Made by a program: the position numbers and the translations under genes. The notes under the pieces were generated by a model. The model saw only the letters and a list, made by a program, of their open reading frames with translations. It was not told the origin of the DNA and did no database searches. This document shows, piece by piece, positions 6,079-13,535 of a stretch of 14,187 bases of DNA; position 1 is the stretch's first letter; every line of letters begins with the position of its first letter. Source of the stretch: Natrialbaceae archaeon B1-Br10_E2g27 (GTDB lineage Archaea > Halobacteriota > Halobacteria > Halobacteriales > Natrialbaceae); assembly GCA_001563885.1 (NCBI GenBank), contig LKMM01000028.1:1-14187 (forward strand), read 5' to 3'.

Positions 6079-7163
6079 CGGCTCCCTCCGTCACTCGAGG
6101 TGAGATCGACGAAGACGTCCTCGAGATCCGGCTCGATCGTCTGCAATCGGTCGATCCGGATGTCGTGTTCCTCGAGATGAGCTAGCAGGTCGTACACTCC
6201 ATCACTGTCGGTCGTCACCTCGAGTCGACCGCCTGTCCCGAGTGGGTCGACCGACAGGGAGTCGAACCGACCATCGAGCGTGGCGGTGATCGCGGGCGTA
6301 AGATCACGACTGGTGACTCGAAGGCGGTGGCGGCCAGTCCGGCGGAGGAGCTCCTCAACGGTGTCGTCCGCGATGATCTGGCCGTCGGACATAATGAGGA
6401 CCCGATCACAGACGGTCTCGACGACATCCATATCGTGACTGCTCAACACGACAGTTAGTGACTCCTCTTCGGCGAGTCGGCGGAGTTCCCGCTCGAGGGT
6501 ACGCGAACTTTCAACGTCGAGCCCGAGCGTCGGCTCGTCGAGGAAGACGACCGACACACCCCCTGCGAGAACGCTCGCCAGCGATACCTTCTGTTTCATT
6601 CCCCGGGAGAGTTCCCGAACCGGAACGTCGGCCTTTTCGGTCAACCCGAGTTTCTCGAGCAGCCGATCGTGGCGCTCGCTTACGGAATCGGGATCGACCC
6701 CGCTTACCGTGGTGAAATACCGCAGGTTCTCGCGGACGGTCAGCCGCCAGTAGTCGTTTCGTGCCCCCTCGAGCATCGCGTCGACGTGAGCGTAGGCCTC
6801 CCGTGGCCGGTCGAACAGATCGATACCGTGTAGCTTAACCTTTCCTTCGTCCGGGACGATCATTCCGAGGATCGACTTGATGAGCGTCGTCTTTCCAGCA
6901 CCGTTTGGGCCCAGTAAACCGACGATCGAACCCGTCTCGATTTCGAACGTGACGTCGTCTACGGCGGTGATCGAATCGGGGCCGTCGCCAAACCGCTTGC
7001 AGAGTCCATCAACGGCGACTGCCACGTTTGTGTCCGGTCCCAGGGCTGTCTCCGTGTGTCCATCGCGTCCGAAACCGTCACTTACGGAACGGCCAGCAGT
7101 CGACGACGGATCGACCGGGACACCCTCCCCAAACAGGGAGCCGTCGTCGCTGCTCACCGGCAC
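6075..7163 (-). CDS. ABC transporter ATP-binding protein (ABC-2 exporter partner)
   Basis: This 362-aa ATPase energises the permease downstream. An acidic, disordered N-terminal extension of about 45 residues precedes the nucleotide-binding domain. Walker A is GPNGAGKT (85-92), the signature LSRGMKQK (185-192), Walker B VVFLDEP (205-211) and the switch histidine H243 (SSHD). The expected Q-loop region reads MLEGARNDYWRLTVREN, with E132 where a glutamine usually stands; I believe this variant is shared by a subfamily of exporters, from memory. The C-terminal about 80 residues (TSRDLTPAI... DLEDVFVDLT) form the accessory domain common in ABC-2 ATPases. The start is GTG 7163; GTG 7157 (third codon) is equally possible. 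Strand and overlap show a two-gene operon with the ATPase first. Confidence 0.92.
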   Translation of the reverse strand: MPVSSDDGSLFGEGVPVDPSSTAGRSVSDGFGRDGHTETALGPDTNVAVAVDGLCKRFGDGPDSITAVDDVTFEIETGSIVGLLGPNGAGKTTLIKSILGMIVPDEGKVKLHGIDLFDRPREAYAHVDAMLEGARNDYWRLTVRENLRYFTTVSGVDPDSVSERHDRLLEKLGLTEKADVPVRELSRGMKQKVSLASVLAGGVSVVFLDEPTLGLDVESSRTLERELRRLAEEESLTVVLSSHDMDVVETVCDRVLIMSDGQIIADDTVEELLRRTGRHRLRVTSRDLTPAITATLDGRFDSLSVDPLGTGGRLEVTTDSDGVYDLLAHLEEHDIRIDRLQTIEPDLEDVFVDLTSSDGGSR

Positions 7164-7348
7164 TCACCACAGCGTCCCAGTGGAACGAATACGGGTTCGA
7201 GAGGCACTGAAACGGGTACGGGCTCGAGGGGCAAAAACGCGAGGGCAGAGCGTAAACCACCATGAGAGCGGACCCTCAAGGTTTGTTGACACTCTCAAAA
7301 TCGACCACTCGCCGAAAGGAATTTGTGTCGGTTCATTGAAGACGGTGT

Positions 7349-7801
7349 ATGGCGGGGCTTCGCACTAGTAATACTGACATCGAATCACCACCAGATACGA
7401 CCGAACGCCTCGAGTCGTTCGTCGAGACACTTTGCTCTTATGACGACAAGACAGTCCAGGCCGTCGTAGACACACTCACGGACTCCGACTCACTCGAGTC
7501 ACCTGCACTGTCGACCGACGAGTGGCTTACAGTTCTCGAGACGGCTGGCGAGGACCTCTACTTGCGGGCGAAAAGCGACGGCGAGGATGTGACACACTGG
7601 TATCTTCGACATGACGGCGATGCGTTCGTCTACGCTACAAGCAAAACAGGGGAACTCTACCGTGGCACCCGATACGAAAATGCCTACAGGCAGGCCAGAA
7701 GCGTCATCGACAACCACGACGTCTACCCCCATCCGATGGAGACGTATCCGCTGAAACAACTCGGGACAGACCAGTACATCGTCGTGCCGAGCGATCGATA
7801 G
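7349..7801 (+). CDS. Small acidic haloarchaeal protein of unknown function
   Basis: I do not recognise this 150-aa protein. It is acidic (many D/E, typical haloarchaeal composition), with no membrane segment, signal peptide or cysteine pair (one Cys, residue 29). Residues 15-70 look helical. The C-terminal half has a strand-rich, aromatic pattern: HWYLRHDGDAFVYATSKTG, then ARSVIDNHDVYPHPMETYPL. ATG 7349 is the first start, and an AT-rich GGAATTTGT lies about 26 bases upstream (7318-7326), in keeping with a leaderless transcript. It is transcribed away from the divergent ABC operon and convergently with rio2. Codon use matches its neighbours, so it is very probably a real gene. Confidence 0.75.
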   Translation: MAGLRTSNTDIESPPDTTERLESFVETLCSYDDKTVQAVVDTLTDSDSLESPALSTDEWLTVLETAGEDLYLRAKSDGEDVTHWYLRHDGDAFVYATSKTGELYRGTRYENAYRQARSVIDNHDVYPHPMETYPLKQLGTDQYIVVPSDR

Positions 7802-8074
7802 GCCGTCACGGCCGACACTCAACAGGCGATTTTTCGAGATGTTACCCCAGCACATACCACGTTCGTTGGAGGCGCACGAAATAATTCTATATAGCACTAT
7901 ACCATATACTGGTCGGAAAGAGTCGAGTCGTTTCACACGCCGAATCCAGCCGGTAAAAGCCTCGAAGGCCCGACGTGCGCGTCGTAGGAACTGACAATCC
8001 ACAACACAACCAACTCAACCGACTGGCCAAAAACAACCGGACAACCTCGAGTCAGCCACAAACCGAACGCATGA
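7802..8074. other. Spacer between convergent genes with an AT-rich island
   Basis: No convincing gene is seen. Positions 7880-7912 form an AT-rich island with TATATAG and CATATA motifs, in strong contrast to the GC-rich surroundings. A short hairpin CGACG-TGCG-CGTCG follows at about 7972-7985. A short frame beginning near 7839 is rich in Arg and lacks haloarchaeal acidity, so it is not called. The island could be a promoter for an unannotated transcript or a transcription end zone. Confidence 0.4.
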
Positions 8075-8986
8075 TCAGGAGACAAACGCTTCTAGACGAT
8101 CGAACGACGACGCCTCGATTGCTGAGGCCAGTTCCTCGAGGGCGATATCATCGGGGACGTGCTGTGGATACTTCCGCCGGAAGTATCCGAGGATGTTACG
8201 TAAATCACGCCGGAGAAACTCACGTGCGTTCTGGTGGTCGGTTGGAACCGCCTGCGGCCAGTCGAAGATTCGAACCCCGTCTTCGCTGATGAACACGTTG
8301 TACTCGCTCATATCAGCATGGACGTAGCCGGCGTCGTAGGCCCCGGCGAGTTCGTCGAGCAATAACTCGAGGACGCCAAGTACCTGGTCGTCTGTGAGTT
8401 TCGTCCGTGAGAGTTCGACGCCGTCCATCTTTTCCATCACGATTACGTGGCGGTTCTGATCGATTGGCCGGGGGACCGAGACGTCGGGATAGAGTGCCTC
8501 CAAGATTTCGTATTCACGCTCTGCTGCCTTCCGGGCCGTGTACATCCAGGAGACGTGTTCGTTGTCCGCAGTGTAGTCACGTTCTTTGTGGACCTCACGG
8601 AAATTCGTATACCCCTCGCGGTGATACTTGAGCGCAAGCGGCTTGTACGAACGGACCTCGTAGACGTCACTTTCTTTGCCGACACCCAGTGGCGAGCCGA
8701 ACTCCGAAATTGTCTCGCGCTCGACAAGCGCCCGCAACGCAAGCAGGTCATAGCCCTCAAACTGCAGCGTATACCCCTCATACTGAATGGTCTTTTTTTC
8801 GATGAAGCCTCGTTTCAGACATCGCGCTATGCGGTAGTCGATTTCTTCTTCGGTGAGTCCAGTGAACTTCGGCAGTCGCTTGCGTTGGACCCACTCCGAA
8901 AAGCGCATTCCCTGTTCGACCCCAGAGAGGAGATAGAAATCCTCGTCCTCGAGTTCCGGGAGTTCCCCGGCAACGTTCCGCACCAT
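8075..8986 (-). CDS. rio2: RIO-type serine/threonine protein kinase Rio2
   Basis: This 303-aa kinase/ATPase of the RIO2 family acts in maturation of the small ribosomal subunit and is near-universal in archaea and eukaryotes. Residues 1-90 form the N-terminal winged helix typical of Rio2 (not Rio1). The glycine-rich loop is GVGKESDVYEV (101-111), the ATP-contact lysine K120 (LALKYHREG), the catalytic loop HADMSEYN with D225 and N230, and the metal-binding D242 in IFDWPQ. The length matches archaeal Rio2. ATG 8986 has a TATA-like element centred 26-27 bases upstream (9009-9015 on the reverse strand) and no Shine-Dalgarno, so a leaderless mRNA is likely. Confidence 0.96.
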   Translation of the reverse strand: MVRNVAGELPELEDEDFYLLSGVEQGMRFSEWVQRKRLPKFTGLTEEEIDYRIARCLKRGFIEKKTIQYEGYTLQFEGYDLLALRALVERETISEFGSPLGVGKESDVYEVRSYKPLALKYHREGYTNFREVHKERDYTADNEHVSWMYTARKAAEREYEILEALYPDVSVPRPIDQNRHVIVMEKMDGVELSRTKLTDDQVLGVLELLLDELAGAYDAGYVHADMSEYNVFISEDGVRIFDWPQAVPTDHQNAREFLRRDLRNILGYFRRKYPQHVPDDIALEELASAIEASSFDRLEAFVS

Positions 8987-9008
8987 AGGAGGTGTAGCCG
9001 ATGGGAAC

Positions 9009-9015
9009 GTAAAAG
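9009..9015 (-). promoter_or_regulatory. TATA-like element of rio2
   Basis: On the reverse strand CTTTTAC is centred about 26 bases before the rio2 ATG, the distance expected if transcription starts at or next to the start codon. No ribosome binding site is visible between them. Confidence 0.5.
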
Positions 9016-9189
9016 CGTCGTGTGTAGAAGACGGCTGTCCCCAAATCGGTTCGAACGGGTGTGTTGACCGTGCAGATTCCGTTTTTGCTCCCCAATTTCG
9101 AGTTGGAGGACCGATTATATCTTATGTTGCTATATGAAATCGCTCTCTGATTCCAAATCGCTTTCTCTCCGGCGGCCATCACACCGGCT

Positions 9190-10029
9190 ATGACGACGCT
9201 TGCGGACCAGCGGTGGCGGCTTATCGTCGACGAACCGCGTGATGGTCCAACACAGATGGCACTCGAGGAGGTTGCCGCCGAGACAGCGCTCCAGGCCGAC
9301 GTCCGAACAGTTCGTGTCTACTCCTGGGAGCCGAGTACACTTTCGCTTGGGTACGGCCAGTCAGCCGACAGCGTCGACTGGGGCTACTGTGAACGCGAGG
9401 GAATCGACGTAACTCGGCGACAGACCGGCGGCGGTGGCATCTATCACGACCGAGACGCCGACATCTCGTATACGATCGTCGCGCCAGCAGACGAGGTTCC
9501 GGGAGACCTGATGGAGTGTTATGAACGCTTCTGTGAGCCGATTCTCGAGGGATTCCGGCGAATGGGGGTCGAAGCGGACTTTGCCGATACCCCACAACCC
9601 GCTATCTATCAGCCCGCCTGTTATCTTCGGGATATCAATCCCGCCCACGATATCGTCGCACCGACAACTGCGGGTGCTGAAGCCGGGAAAATAAGTGGAA
9701 ACGCCCAGTATCGCCAGCGTAAGGTCGTCATCCAGCACGGTTCGATCAGTTATGATCTCAAACCCGACCGCCACGTCGGTGTCTTCACCGATGATATTGA
9801 TCCGACCACGTTTACTGAGCGAGTGACGAGCGTTCGCGAACAGGCTGGAATCGGACGAGCCGAGGCTGTTGACACGCTCGCGGATGCACTCGGAGAGTGG
9901 TGTGATGCCAACGTCGGTGAGTGGCGATCGGAAGAACTCGAGGCTGCGAGTGAACTGGCGGACAGAAAGTACGGCACCGAGGCCTGGGTTCGTGACCGTA
10001 CTGAACTCGAGGCAGGGAGTAGCCACTGA
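9190..10029 (+). CDS. lplA: Lipoate-protein ligase A family protein
   Basis: This 279-aa protein of the biotin/lipoate A/B ligase family attaches lipoate or octanoate to the lysine of acyltransferase domains in 2-oxoacid dehydrogenases or glycine cleavage H protein. Visible motifs are RRQTGGGGIYHD (about 76-87), the lipoate/ATP-binding block, and GKISGNAQYR with the conserved K167, then QHGSI (182-186). A C-terminal helical region (240-275) is present. No separate accessory-domain gene is adjacent. ATG 9190 fits the usual N-terminus (WRLIVDEPRDGPTQMALEE). AT-rich motifs TTATATC and CTATATG at 9114-9150 may provide the promoter. Some family members are octanoyl transferases instead. Confidence 0.88.
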   Translation: MTTLADQRWRLIVDEPRDGPTQMALEEVAAETALQADVRTVRVYSWEPSTLSLGYGQSADSVDWGYCEREGIDVTRRQTGGGGIYHDRDADISYTIVAPADEVPGDLMECYERFCEPILEGFRRMGVEADFADTPQPAIYQPACYLRDINPAHDIVAPTTAGAEAGKISGNAQYRQRKVVIQHGSISYDLKPDRHVGVFTDDIDPTTFTERVTSVREQAGIGRAEAVDTLADALGEWCDANVGEWRSEELEAASELADRKYGTEAWVRDRTELEAGSSH

Positions 10030-10109
10030 TAATGATGGTTGTACTTGTTTACCGGTGATCGCCGCACCGGGTAGGGCAATCACCGGTAAGAGACTACGAC
10101 CATCGTTAT
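10029..10109. repeat. 81-base two-tier inverted repeat after lplA
   Basis: The outer arms 10029-10043 and 10095-10109 pair over 15 bases, 13 Watson-Crick and 2 G-U in RNA sense. The inner arms TTACCGGTGAT (10049-10059) and ATCACCGGTAA (10079-10089) are perfect over 11 bp. Between tiers lie 5 bases on each side, partly pairable, and the apical loop is 19 bases. The repeat begins on the last base of the lplA stop codon and ends inside an ATG at 10108. There is no T-run, so it is a poor classic terminator. It could be a structured RNA, a processing site or a small palindromic mobile element. What it is remains unknown. Confidence 0.85.
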
Positions 10110-10227
10110 GAAAGGTAGTACACGCCTGATAGGGGGCAGTTGCGCTGGTATGAAAACCGTTTCAGCAGCTACGCTACGTAGGTTCCCCGTCCAGTATCAT
10201 TTTGCCCTCTCGGTCCGTACGGCGGGT

Positions 10228-11151
10228 ATGCGACTGACCACACCGGCCGGGCTGGCGGTTCGTGTCGTTCTCAGCGGCGGAGTAGCGACCGTCGCGTTTC
10301 TCGCGAGCGTAACGGTGGTTGCCGCGTTCGGAGCGATGGGGCTTGGATCTGTGTTATCAGTCGCCGGGAGCGACCTCCCGATGGCATGGCGCTTTGGCGT
10401 CGTTGCAGTGGTCGTCTTTCCGATCGTGCTGGTCGCGATTACCCACACGATCCGGCTCGAACGGCTCTCGTTGCTCGAGAACGCCACACCGGTGTCGGAA
10501 ACTGACCACCGCTCGGAGATCGGAGTTGTCGCGACGCGACTGGCCGCACAGTTCGACATGACGCCACCACAGCTTCGCGTTCACCCATCGGAGACGCCGG
10601 TGGCGTATACGACCGACGGCCCCAACGCACCGGTCGCCTCGATCCATCGGACCGAATCGCCGATCGTCGTCGTCTCGGCCGGGCTGATCGAGACGCTTGC
10701 CGACGACGAACTCGAGGCTGTCCTCGCCCACGAGTTCGCCCACGTTTCGAACGACGATCTCCGACTTACCTCCTGGTTGCTCGTTCCACTCCATGCCGTC
10801 GAGTTCTGCTATAGAGTAGACGGCGGGAGAGATCGCGGTATCGACCCGATCGGGCGGACAATACGCTCGGTCGCGCTCGTCGGTGTCGGCATCTTCGCCC
10901 GTGGGCGGGAACTCGCCGCCGACCGTGGGGCCGTCGCAGCGACCGGTAACCCTGGCGCACTCGCAAGCGCCCTGATTCGCCTCGAGAACCATCGTATGCG
11001 TCCGGATACTGACCTGCGAGCAAAGCGCCAATCGACAAGCGCGATCAATGTCGTTCCAGCGATAGAGTCCACGACCGACCGCGGACTGTTGGCAACCCAT
11101 CCACCACTTTCGACGCGTCTCGAGAAACTCCGATCGCTGGCCGACGAGTAA
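10228..11151 (+). CDS. M48 family (HtpX-like) membrane zinc metalloprotease
   Basis: This is a 307-aa membrane-anchored peptidase for turnover of damaged membrane proteins. Two N-terminal membrane segments lie at about 10-40 and 51-74. The zinc motif is HEFAH (H168, E169, H172), with the third ligand E228 in the RELAADRGA block, and a C-terminal THPPLSTRLEKL typical of HtpX-like proteins. ATG 10228 is chosen because TATCATTTT (10195-10203) lies about 26 bases upstream and the first membrane helix follows directly. Starting at the in-frame ATG 10108 would add 40 residues with no membrane or family character and would begin inside the inverted repeat. It stands between lplA and nfo in the same direction. 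Confidence 0.88.
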   Translation: MRLTTPAGLAVRVVLSGGVATVAFLASVTVVAAFGAMGLGSVLSVAGSDLPMAWRFGVVAVVVFPIVLVAITHTIRLERLSLLENATPVSETDHRSEIGVVATRLAAQFDMTPPQLRVHPSETPVAYTTDGPNAPVASIHRTESPIVVVSAGLIETLADDELEAVLAHEFAHVSNDDLRLTSWLLVPLHAVEFCYRVDGGRDRGIDPIGRTIRSVALVGVGIFARGRELAADRGAVAATGNPGALASALIRLENHRMRPDTDLRAKRQSTSAINVVPAIESTTDRGLLATHPPLSTRLEKLRSLADE

Positions 11152-11196
11152 GCAGGCTTCGGTATACCTATCACGGACCGGTACTGACGACCGTCC

Positions 11197-12066
11197 ATGA
11201 AAGTCGGCGCACACGTTTCGATTTCCGGCTCGCGTGTCTCCTCGGATACGGAGACCCCACCGTACGACGACGTTCGCAACGCAGTTCATCGCCAGCTCGC
11301 TTTCGGCGGCAACTGCGGACAGATCTTTACTACCTCACCACAGGTCTGGGCCGAACCCGAGATCAGCGACGAGGCCGCCGAGGGATTTCAGGCGGAAACT
11401 GCGGAGTTACTCGAGGGTCCGTGGGTGATCCACTCGGCGTATCTCGTCAACCTCTGTACGCCCAAAGACGGCCTCCGGAAGAAATCCAAATCGAGTATGC
11501 AGGCCGAACTCGACGCCGCGGCGAAACTCGGCGTCCCCTACGTCAACGTCCATCTCGGCGCTCACACGGGTGCGGGCGTCGAGGGCGGACTCGAAAACGC
11601 CGCCAGTCTCATCGATGAACTCGAGGTTCCCGACGGCGTCGAAATCCTCATCGAATCCGATGCCGGCAGCGGTACCAAACTCGGCGGCGAGTTTGCACAT
11701 CTCGCAGGGATCATCGAACGCACCGACACCGAAATTGGCATCTGCATCGACACCGCCCACACGCTCGTGGCGGGCAACGACCTCACCACCCCCGAGGCCG
11801 TCGACGAGACCATCCAGCGTTTCGACGAGGAAGTCGGCCTCGAGTACTTAAAATACATCCATCTGAACGACTCGAAACACGACGTCGGCACCCACAAAGA
11901 CGAACACGCCCACATCGGAGAAGGCTACATCGGCGAAGACGGGATTGCCGCACTAATCAACCATCCCGACCTGCAGGATCTGCCTTTTGCCCTCGAGACC
12001 CCGACTGAGGATGGGCGTGGCTTCGCCTGGAACATCGAGAAAGTCCGCGAGCTTCGTGGGGACTGA
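11197..12066 (+). CDS. nfo: Endonuclease IV (AP endonuclease)
   Basis: This 289-aa TIM-barrel enzyme cuts DNA 5' of abasic sites and repairs blocked 3' ends in base excision repair. All nine zinc ligands of the Nfo family can be matched: H79, H119, E153, D185, H188, H222, D235, H237 and E267, in blocks VIHS, NVHLGAHTGAG, LIESDAG, CIDTAHT, IHLNDSK, KDEHAHIGEG and ALETP. The N-terminus MKVGAHVSISG is typical. A TATA-like GGTATACCTA (11161-11170) precedes ATG 11197, giving a very short leader or none. The methyltransferase after it has its own promoter-like box, so a monocistronic unit is likely. The protein looks complete and functional. Confidence 0.96.
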   Translation: MKVGAHVSISGSRVSSDTETPPYDDVRNAVHRQLAFGGNCGQIFTTSPQVWAEPEISDEAAEGFQAETAELLEGPWVIHSAYLVNLCTPKDGLRKKSKSSMQAELDAAAKLGVPYVNVHLGAHTGAGVEGGLENAASLIDELEVPDGVEILIESDAGSGTKLGGEFAHLAGIIERTDTEIGICIDTAHTLVAGNDLTTPEAVDETIQRFDEEVGLEYLKYIHLNDSKHDVGTHKDEHAHIGEGYIGEDGIAALINHPDLQDLPFALETPTEDGRGFAWNIEKVRELRGD

Positions 12067-12119
12067 CCGGACTCCGGAGGCTGGGAGCGTCCTCGGCCAC
12101 AGCGGGAGAAATCGACCCG

Positions 12120-12125
12120 TTTTTA
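12120..12125 (+). promoter_or_regulatory. TATA-like element of the second methyltransferase
   Basis: TTTTTA is centred about 27 bases before the GTG start at 12150, with no Shine-Dalgarno in between. This supports both the GTG start and an independent leaderless transcript. Confidence 0.45.
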
Positions 12126-12149
12126 CTCGACTCGCTCGAACTGCCCGCC

Positions 12150-12947
12150 GTGCGGACGTTCTCCGAAGACTACCTCGAGCGTACTCGTGACGGAATGTGG
12201 GAGGACTCCCGAGCGGCACTCAGCCCGCTGGCACTCGAGTCCAGAGAGCAGGTGCTCGACGTCGGCTGTGGGACGGGGGAGTTGAGCCGCGTGCTTGCCA
12301 CGGAGTGTCCGGGCGAGGTGATCGGCTGTGACGTAGACCGCGAGTTGCTTGCCGTTGCAAGCGAGTACGTCCCCGTCGTTACCGGCGACGCGACCCAACT
12401 ACCGTTTGCCGACGATACCGCTGACTGCGTTGTCTGTCAGGCCCTGCTCATCAACCTTCCCGACCCCGTAGCCGCGGTTCGCGAGTTTGGCCGTGTCTCC
12501 TCGGAACTCGTCGCCGCAATCGAACCGGACAACGCCGCGGTGGCTGTCGACTCGAGTGTCGAGTGCGAGGCCGGCCTCGAACGCCGAGCGCGACAGGCCT
12601 ACATCGACGGCGTGGAAACGAACGTCTCTCTCGGCGCTGGGGCTCACAAGACGTTCGAGGAGGCCGGACTCGAGGTGATAGAGACACGACGGTACGACCA
12701 CATCCGAACCGTCGAACCGCCCTACAGCGAGGCTGCGCTGCTTGCAGCCCGCCGGAAGGCAACCGGGTCGGGCCTGGCAGACGACCACGAGACGATGCTC
12801 GCCGGTTCGATGACCGAAGGTGAGTACGACGACCTCCGTCGTTCCTGGCGAAAGATGGGCCGGGACGTCATCGAACAAATGAAAGAGCGAGCGTACAGAC
12901 GCAAAGAGGCAGTGCCGTTTTACGTAACGGTCGGCCGCCTCGAGTAG
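12150..12947 (+). CDS. Class I SAM-dependent methyltransferase
   Basis: This 265-aa protein has a methyltransferase core: motif I VLDVGCGTG (35-43), acidic residue D61 in IGCDVD, GDATQLPFADDTAD (79-92) and LLINLPDP (99-106) as the motif IV region. The C-terminal 140 residues include a long helical stretch (DDLRRSWRKMGRDVIEQMKERAYRRKEAVPFYVTVGR), resembling small-molecule or quinone/lipid methyltransferases of the Methyltransf_11 type. The substrate is unknown. The start is GTG 12150, supported by the TATA-like box 27 bases upstream; no earlier in-frame start is better placed. It lies 83 bases after nfo in the same direction. It is not closely similar to the methyltransferase at 4628-5230 apart from the shared fold. 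Confidence 0.87.
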   Translation: MRTFSEDYLERTRDGMWEDSRAALSPLALESREQVLDVGCGTGELSRVLATECPGEVIGCDVDRELLAVASEYVPVVTGDATQLPFADDTADCVVCQALLINLPDPVAAVREFGRVSSELVAAIEPDNAAVAVDSSVECEAGLERRARQAYIDGVETNVSLGAGAHKTFEEAGLEVIETRRYDHIRTVEPPYSEAALLAARRKATGSGLADDHETMLAGSMTEGEYDDLRRSWRKMGRDVIEQMKERAYRRKEAVPFYVTVGRLE

Positions 12948-13010
12948 CCTGCCAGACGGGTCGGGAGTCCGGCTACCGAGATTGTGTGCTTTGCTAACGT
13001 CTGGCTACCT
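12948..13010. other. Flank next to the tnpB relic
   Basis: This is short non-coding sequence. If the minus-strand relic to its right ever made an omega-RNA, the guide would be read from here on the reverse strand, beginning AGGTAGCCAGACGTTAGC directly after the terminal GTTCAC. Confidence 0.35.
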
Positions 13011-13260
13011 GTGAACTACCCCACCCTGCTCGCGCTGACGCGCTCGCTGAGGGTGGGGCTTCCTCGTTCCGCGACACACTTTTTCACGGACGGTCGGCTT
13101 GCGCCGACAGTCCGCGCAGGGAGCGCAGTCTCCAGAGGCGTAGATTCGGAGTGTCCCACTCCTACTCGGTGGTGATGGCGTGATTCATCTCGACCGCCTT
13201 TCTTGTCGGGCTCTAAGTCGAGACGATGAGTAGCTGCCATCACACCCCCAGTCTTCGACT
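13011..13260 (-). mobile_element. 3' remnant of a TnpB-type (IS1341) element with its right end
   Basis: On the reverse strand this region reads as the end of a haloarchaeal tnpB element: a C-terminal peptide, then a terminal hairpin and the end sequence GGGGTAGTTCAC. The terminal stem is CCCCACCCT (13019-13027) with AGGGTGGGG (13050-13058), a perfect 9 bp. A second stem is CGGAC-G-GTCGGC (13087-13098) with GCCGAC-A-GTCCG (13103-13114). From memory, hairpins ending GGGGTAGTTCAC are common right ends of haloarchaeal IS200/IS605-type elements. No RuvC part of the protein is present, so this is a deleted copy. The inner border is uncertain and may extend to about 13490. Confidence 0.6.
13016..13243 (-). 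pseudogene. Decayed tnpB, C-terminal fragment only
   Basis: The 75-codon frame ends at TAG 13016-13018 inside the terminal hairpin. Its sequence (VGHSESTPLETALPARTV ... AERGSPTLSERVSASRVG) resembles the low-complexity tails found after the last RuvC motif in haloarchaeal TnpBs, in which STPVETALP and GSPTL-type blocks recur; this comparison is from memory. No RuvC or zinc-finger motif is present, so it cannot be an active nuclease. A start at the GTG/ATG near 13243 is only the first in-frame codon, not evidence for a separate gene. Confidence 0.5.
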
Positions 13261-13313
13261 GGCAGTGTTGTAAATACCCGGCAGAGAGTGAAAGTGAAAC
13301 GAATACGGCGTGG

Positions 13314-13488
13314 ACGAATCGCTACGCGATTCGTTCGCACACCAGAAATCTCCGATTTCTGGGGACGCTGTATCCCCTCCCTACTGCGCTTCTTGTCCGC
13401 TGGCGCGGACTGCGGTGTCGTCCGAAAATCGGAGATTTTCGGGATCACGAGAATCTACGATTCTCGAACGACTCCTTGAGGAAGGGGG
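13314..13488. repeat. Cluster of five short perfect hairpins, partly inside a longer stem
   Basis: Perfect stems with short loops lie at 13314-13334 (ACGAATCGC/GCGATTCGT, loop TAC), 13342-13362 (CCAGAAATC/GATTTCTGG, loop TCC), 13395-13410 (GTCCGC/GCGGAC, loop TGGC), 13422-13442 (CCGAAAATC/GATTTTCGG, loop GGA) and 13448-13466 (CGAGAATC/GATTCTCG, loop TAC). Three of them share the core AATC-NNN-GATT. The last three are enclosed by a long-range stem CCCCTCCCT (13374-13382) with AGGAAGGGG (13479-13487), one mismatch. This architecture resembles the right end of the adjacent tnpB relic and may be a second, nested remnant or a palindrome-rich non-autonomous element. No coding content. Confidence 0.75.
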
Positions 13489-13506
13489 CTTAGCACCTGT
13501 AATCAG

Positions 13507-13512
13507 CTAAAT
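13507..13512 (+). promoter_or_regulatory. TATA-like element of the truncated HTH-GNAT gene
   Basis: CTAAAT is centred about 26 bases before ATG 13536, the leaderless spacing seen elsewhere in this window. It lies inside a small inverted repeat TTAGC ... GCTAA (about 13490-13510). Confidence 0.4.
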
Positions 13513-13535
13513 GGATCGACGGTGACGGATCCCAT

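Noticed and set aside
7839..7994. Short plus-strand frame MLPQHIPRSLEAHE... in the spacer
   Set aside because: It is Arg-rich and lacks the acidic composition of haloarchaeal proteins, with no promoter or family pattern; likely chance.
7499..8002. Minus-strand frame antisense to the hypothetical protein
   Set aside because: It is a mirror of the plus-strand gene with basic, non-haloarchaeal composition.
8447..9067. Plus-strand frame of about 200 codons over rio2
   Set aside because: It is antisense to a well supported kinase gene with all catalytic motifs; no motif of its own.
10108..10227. N-terminal extension of the M48 protease starting at ATG 10108
   Set aside because: The extra 40 residues show no family or membrane character, begin within the inverted repeat, and a TATA-like box fits the start at 10228.
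13314..13488. CRISPR array
   Set aside because: The hairpins differ in sequence and spacing and there are no repeated direct units with spacers.
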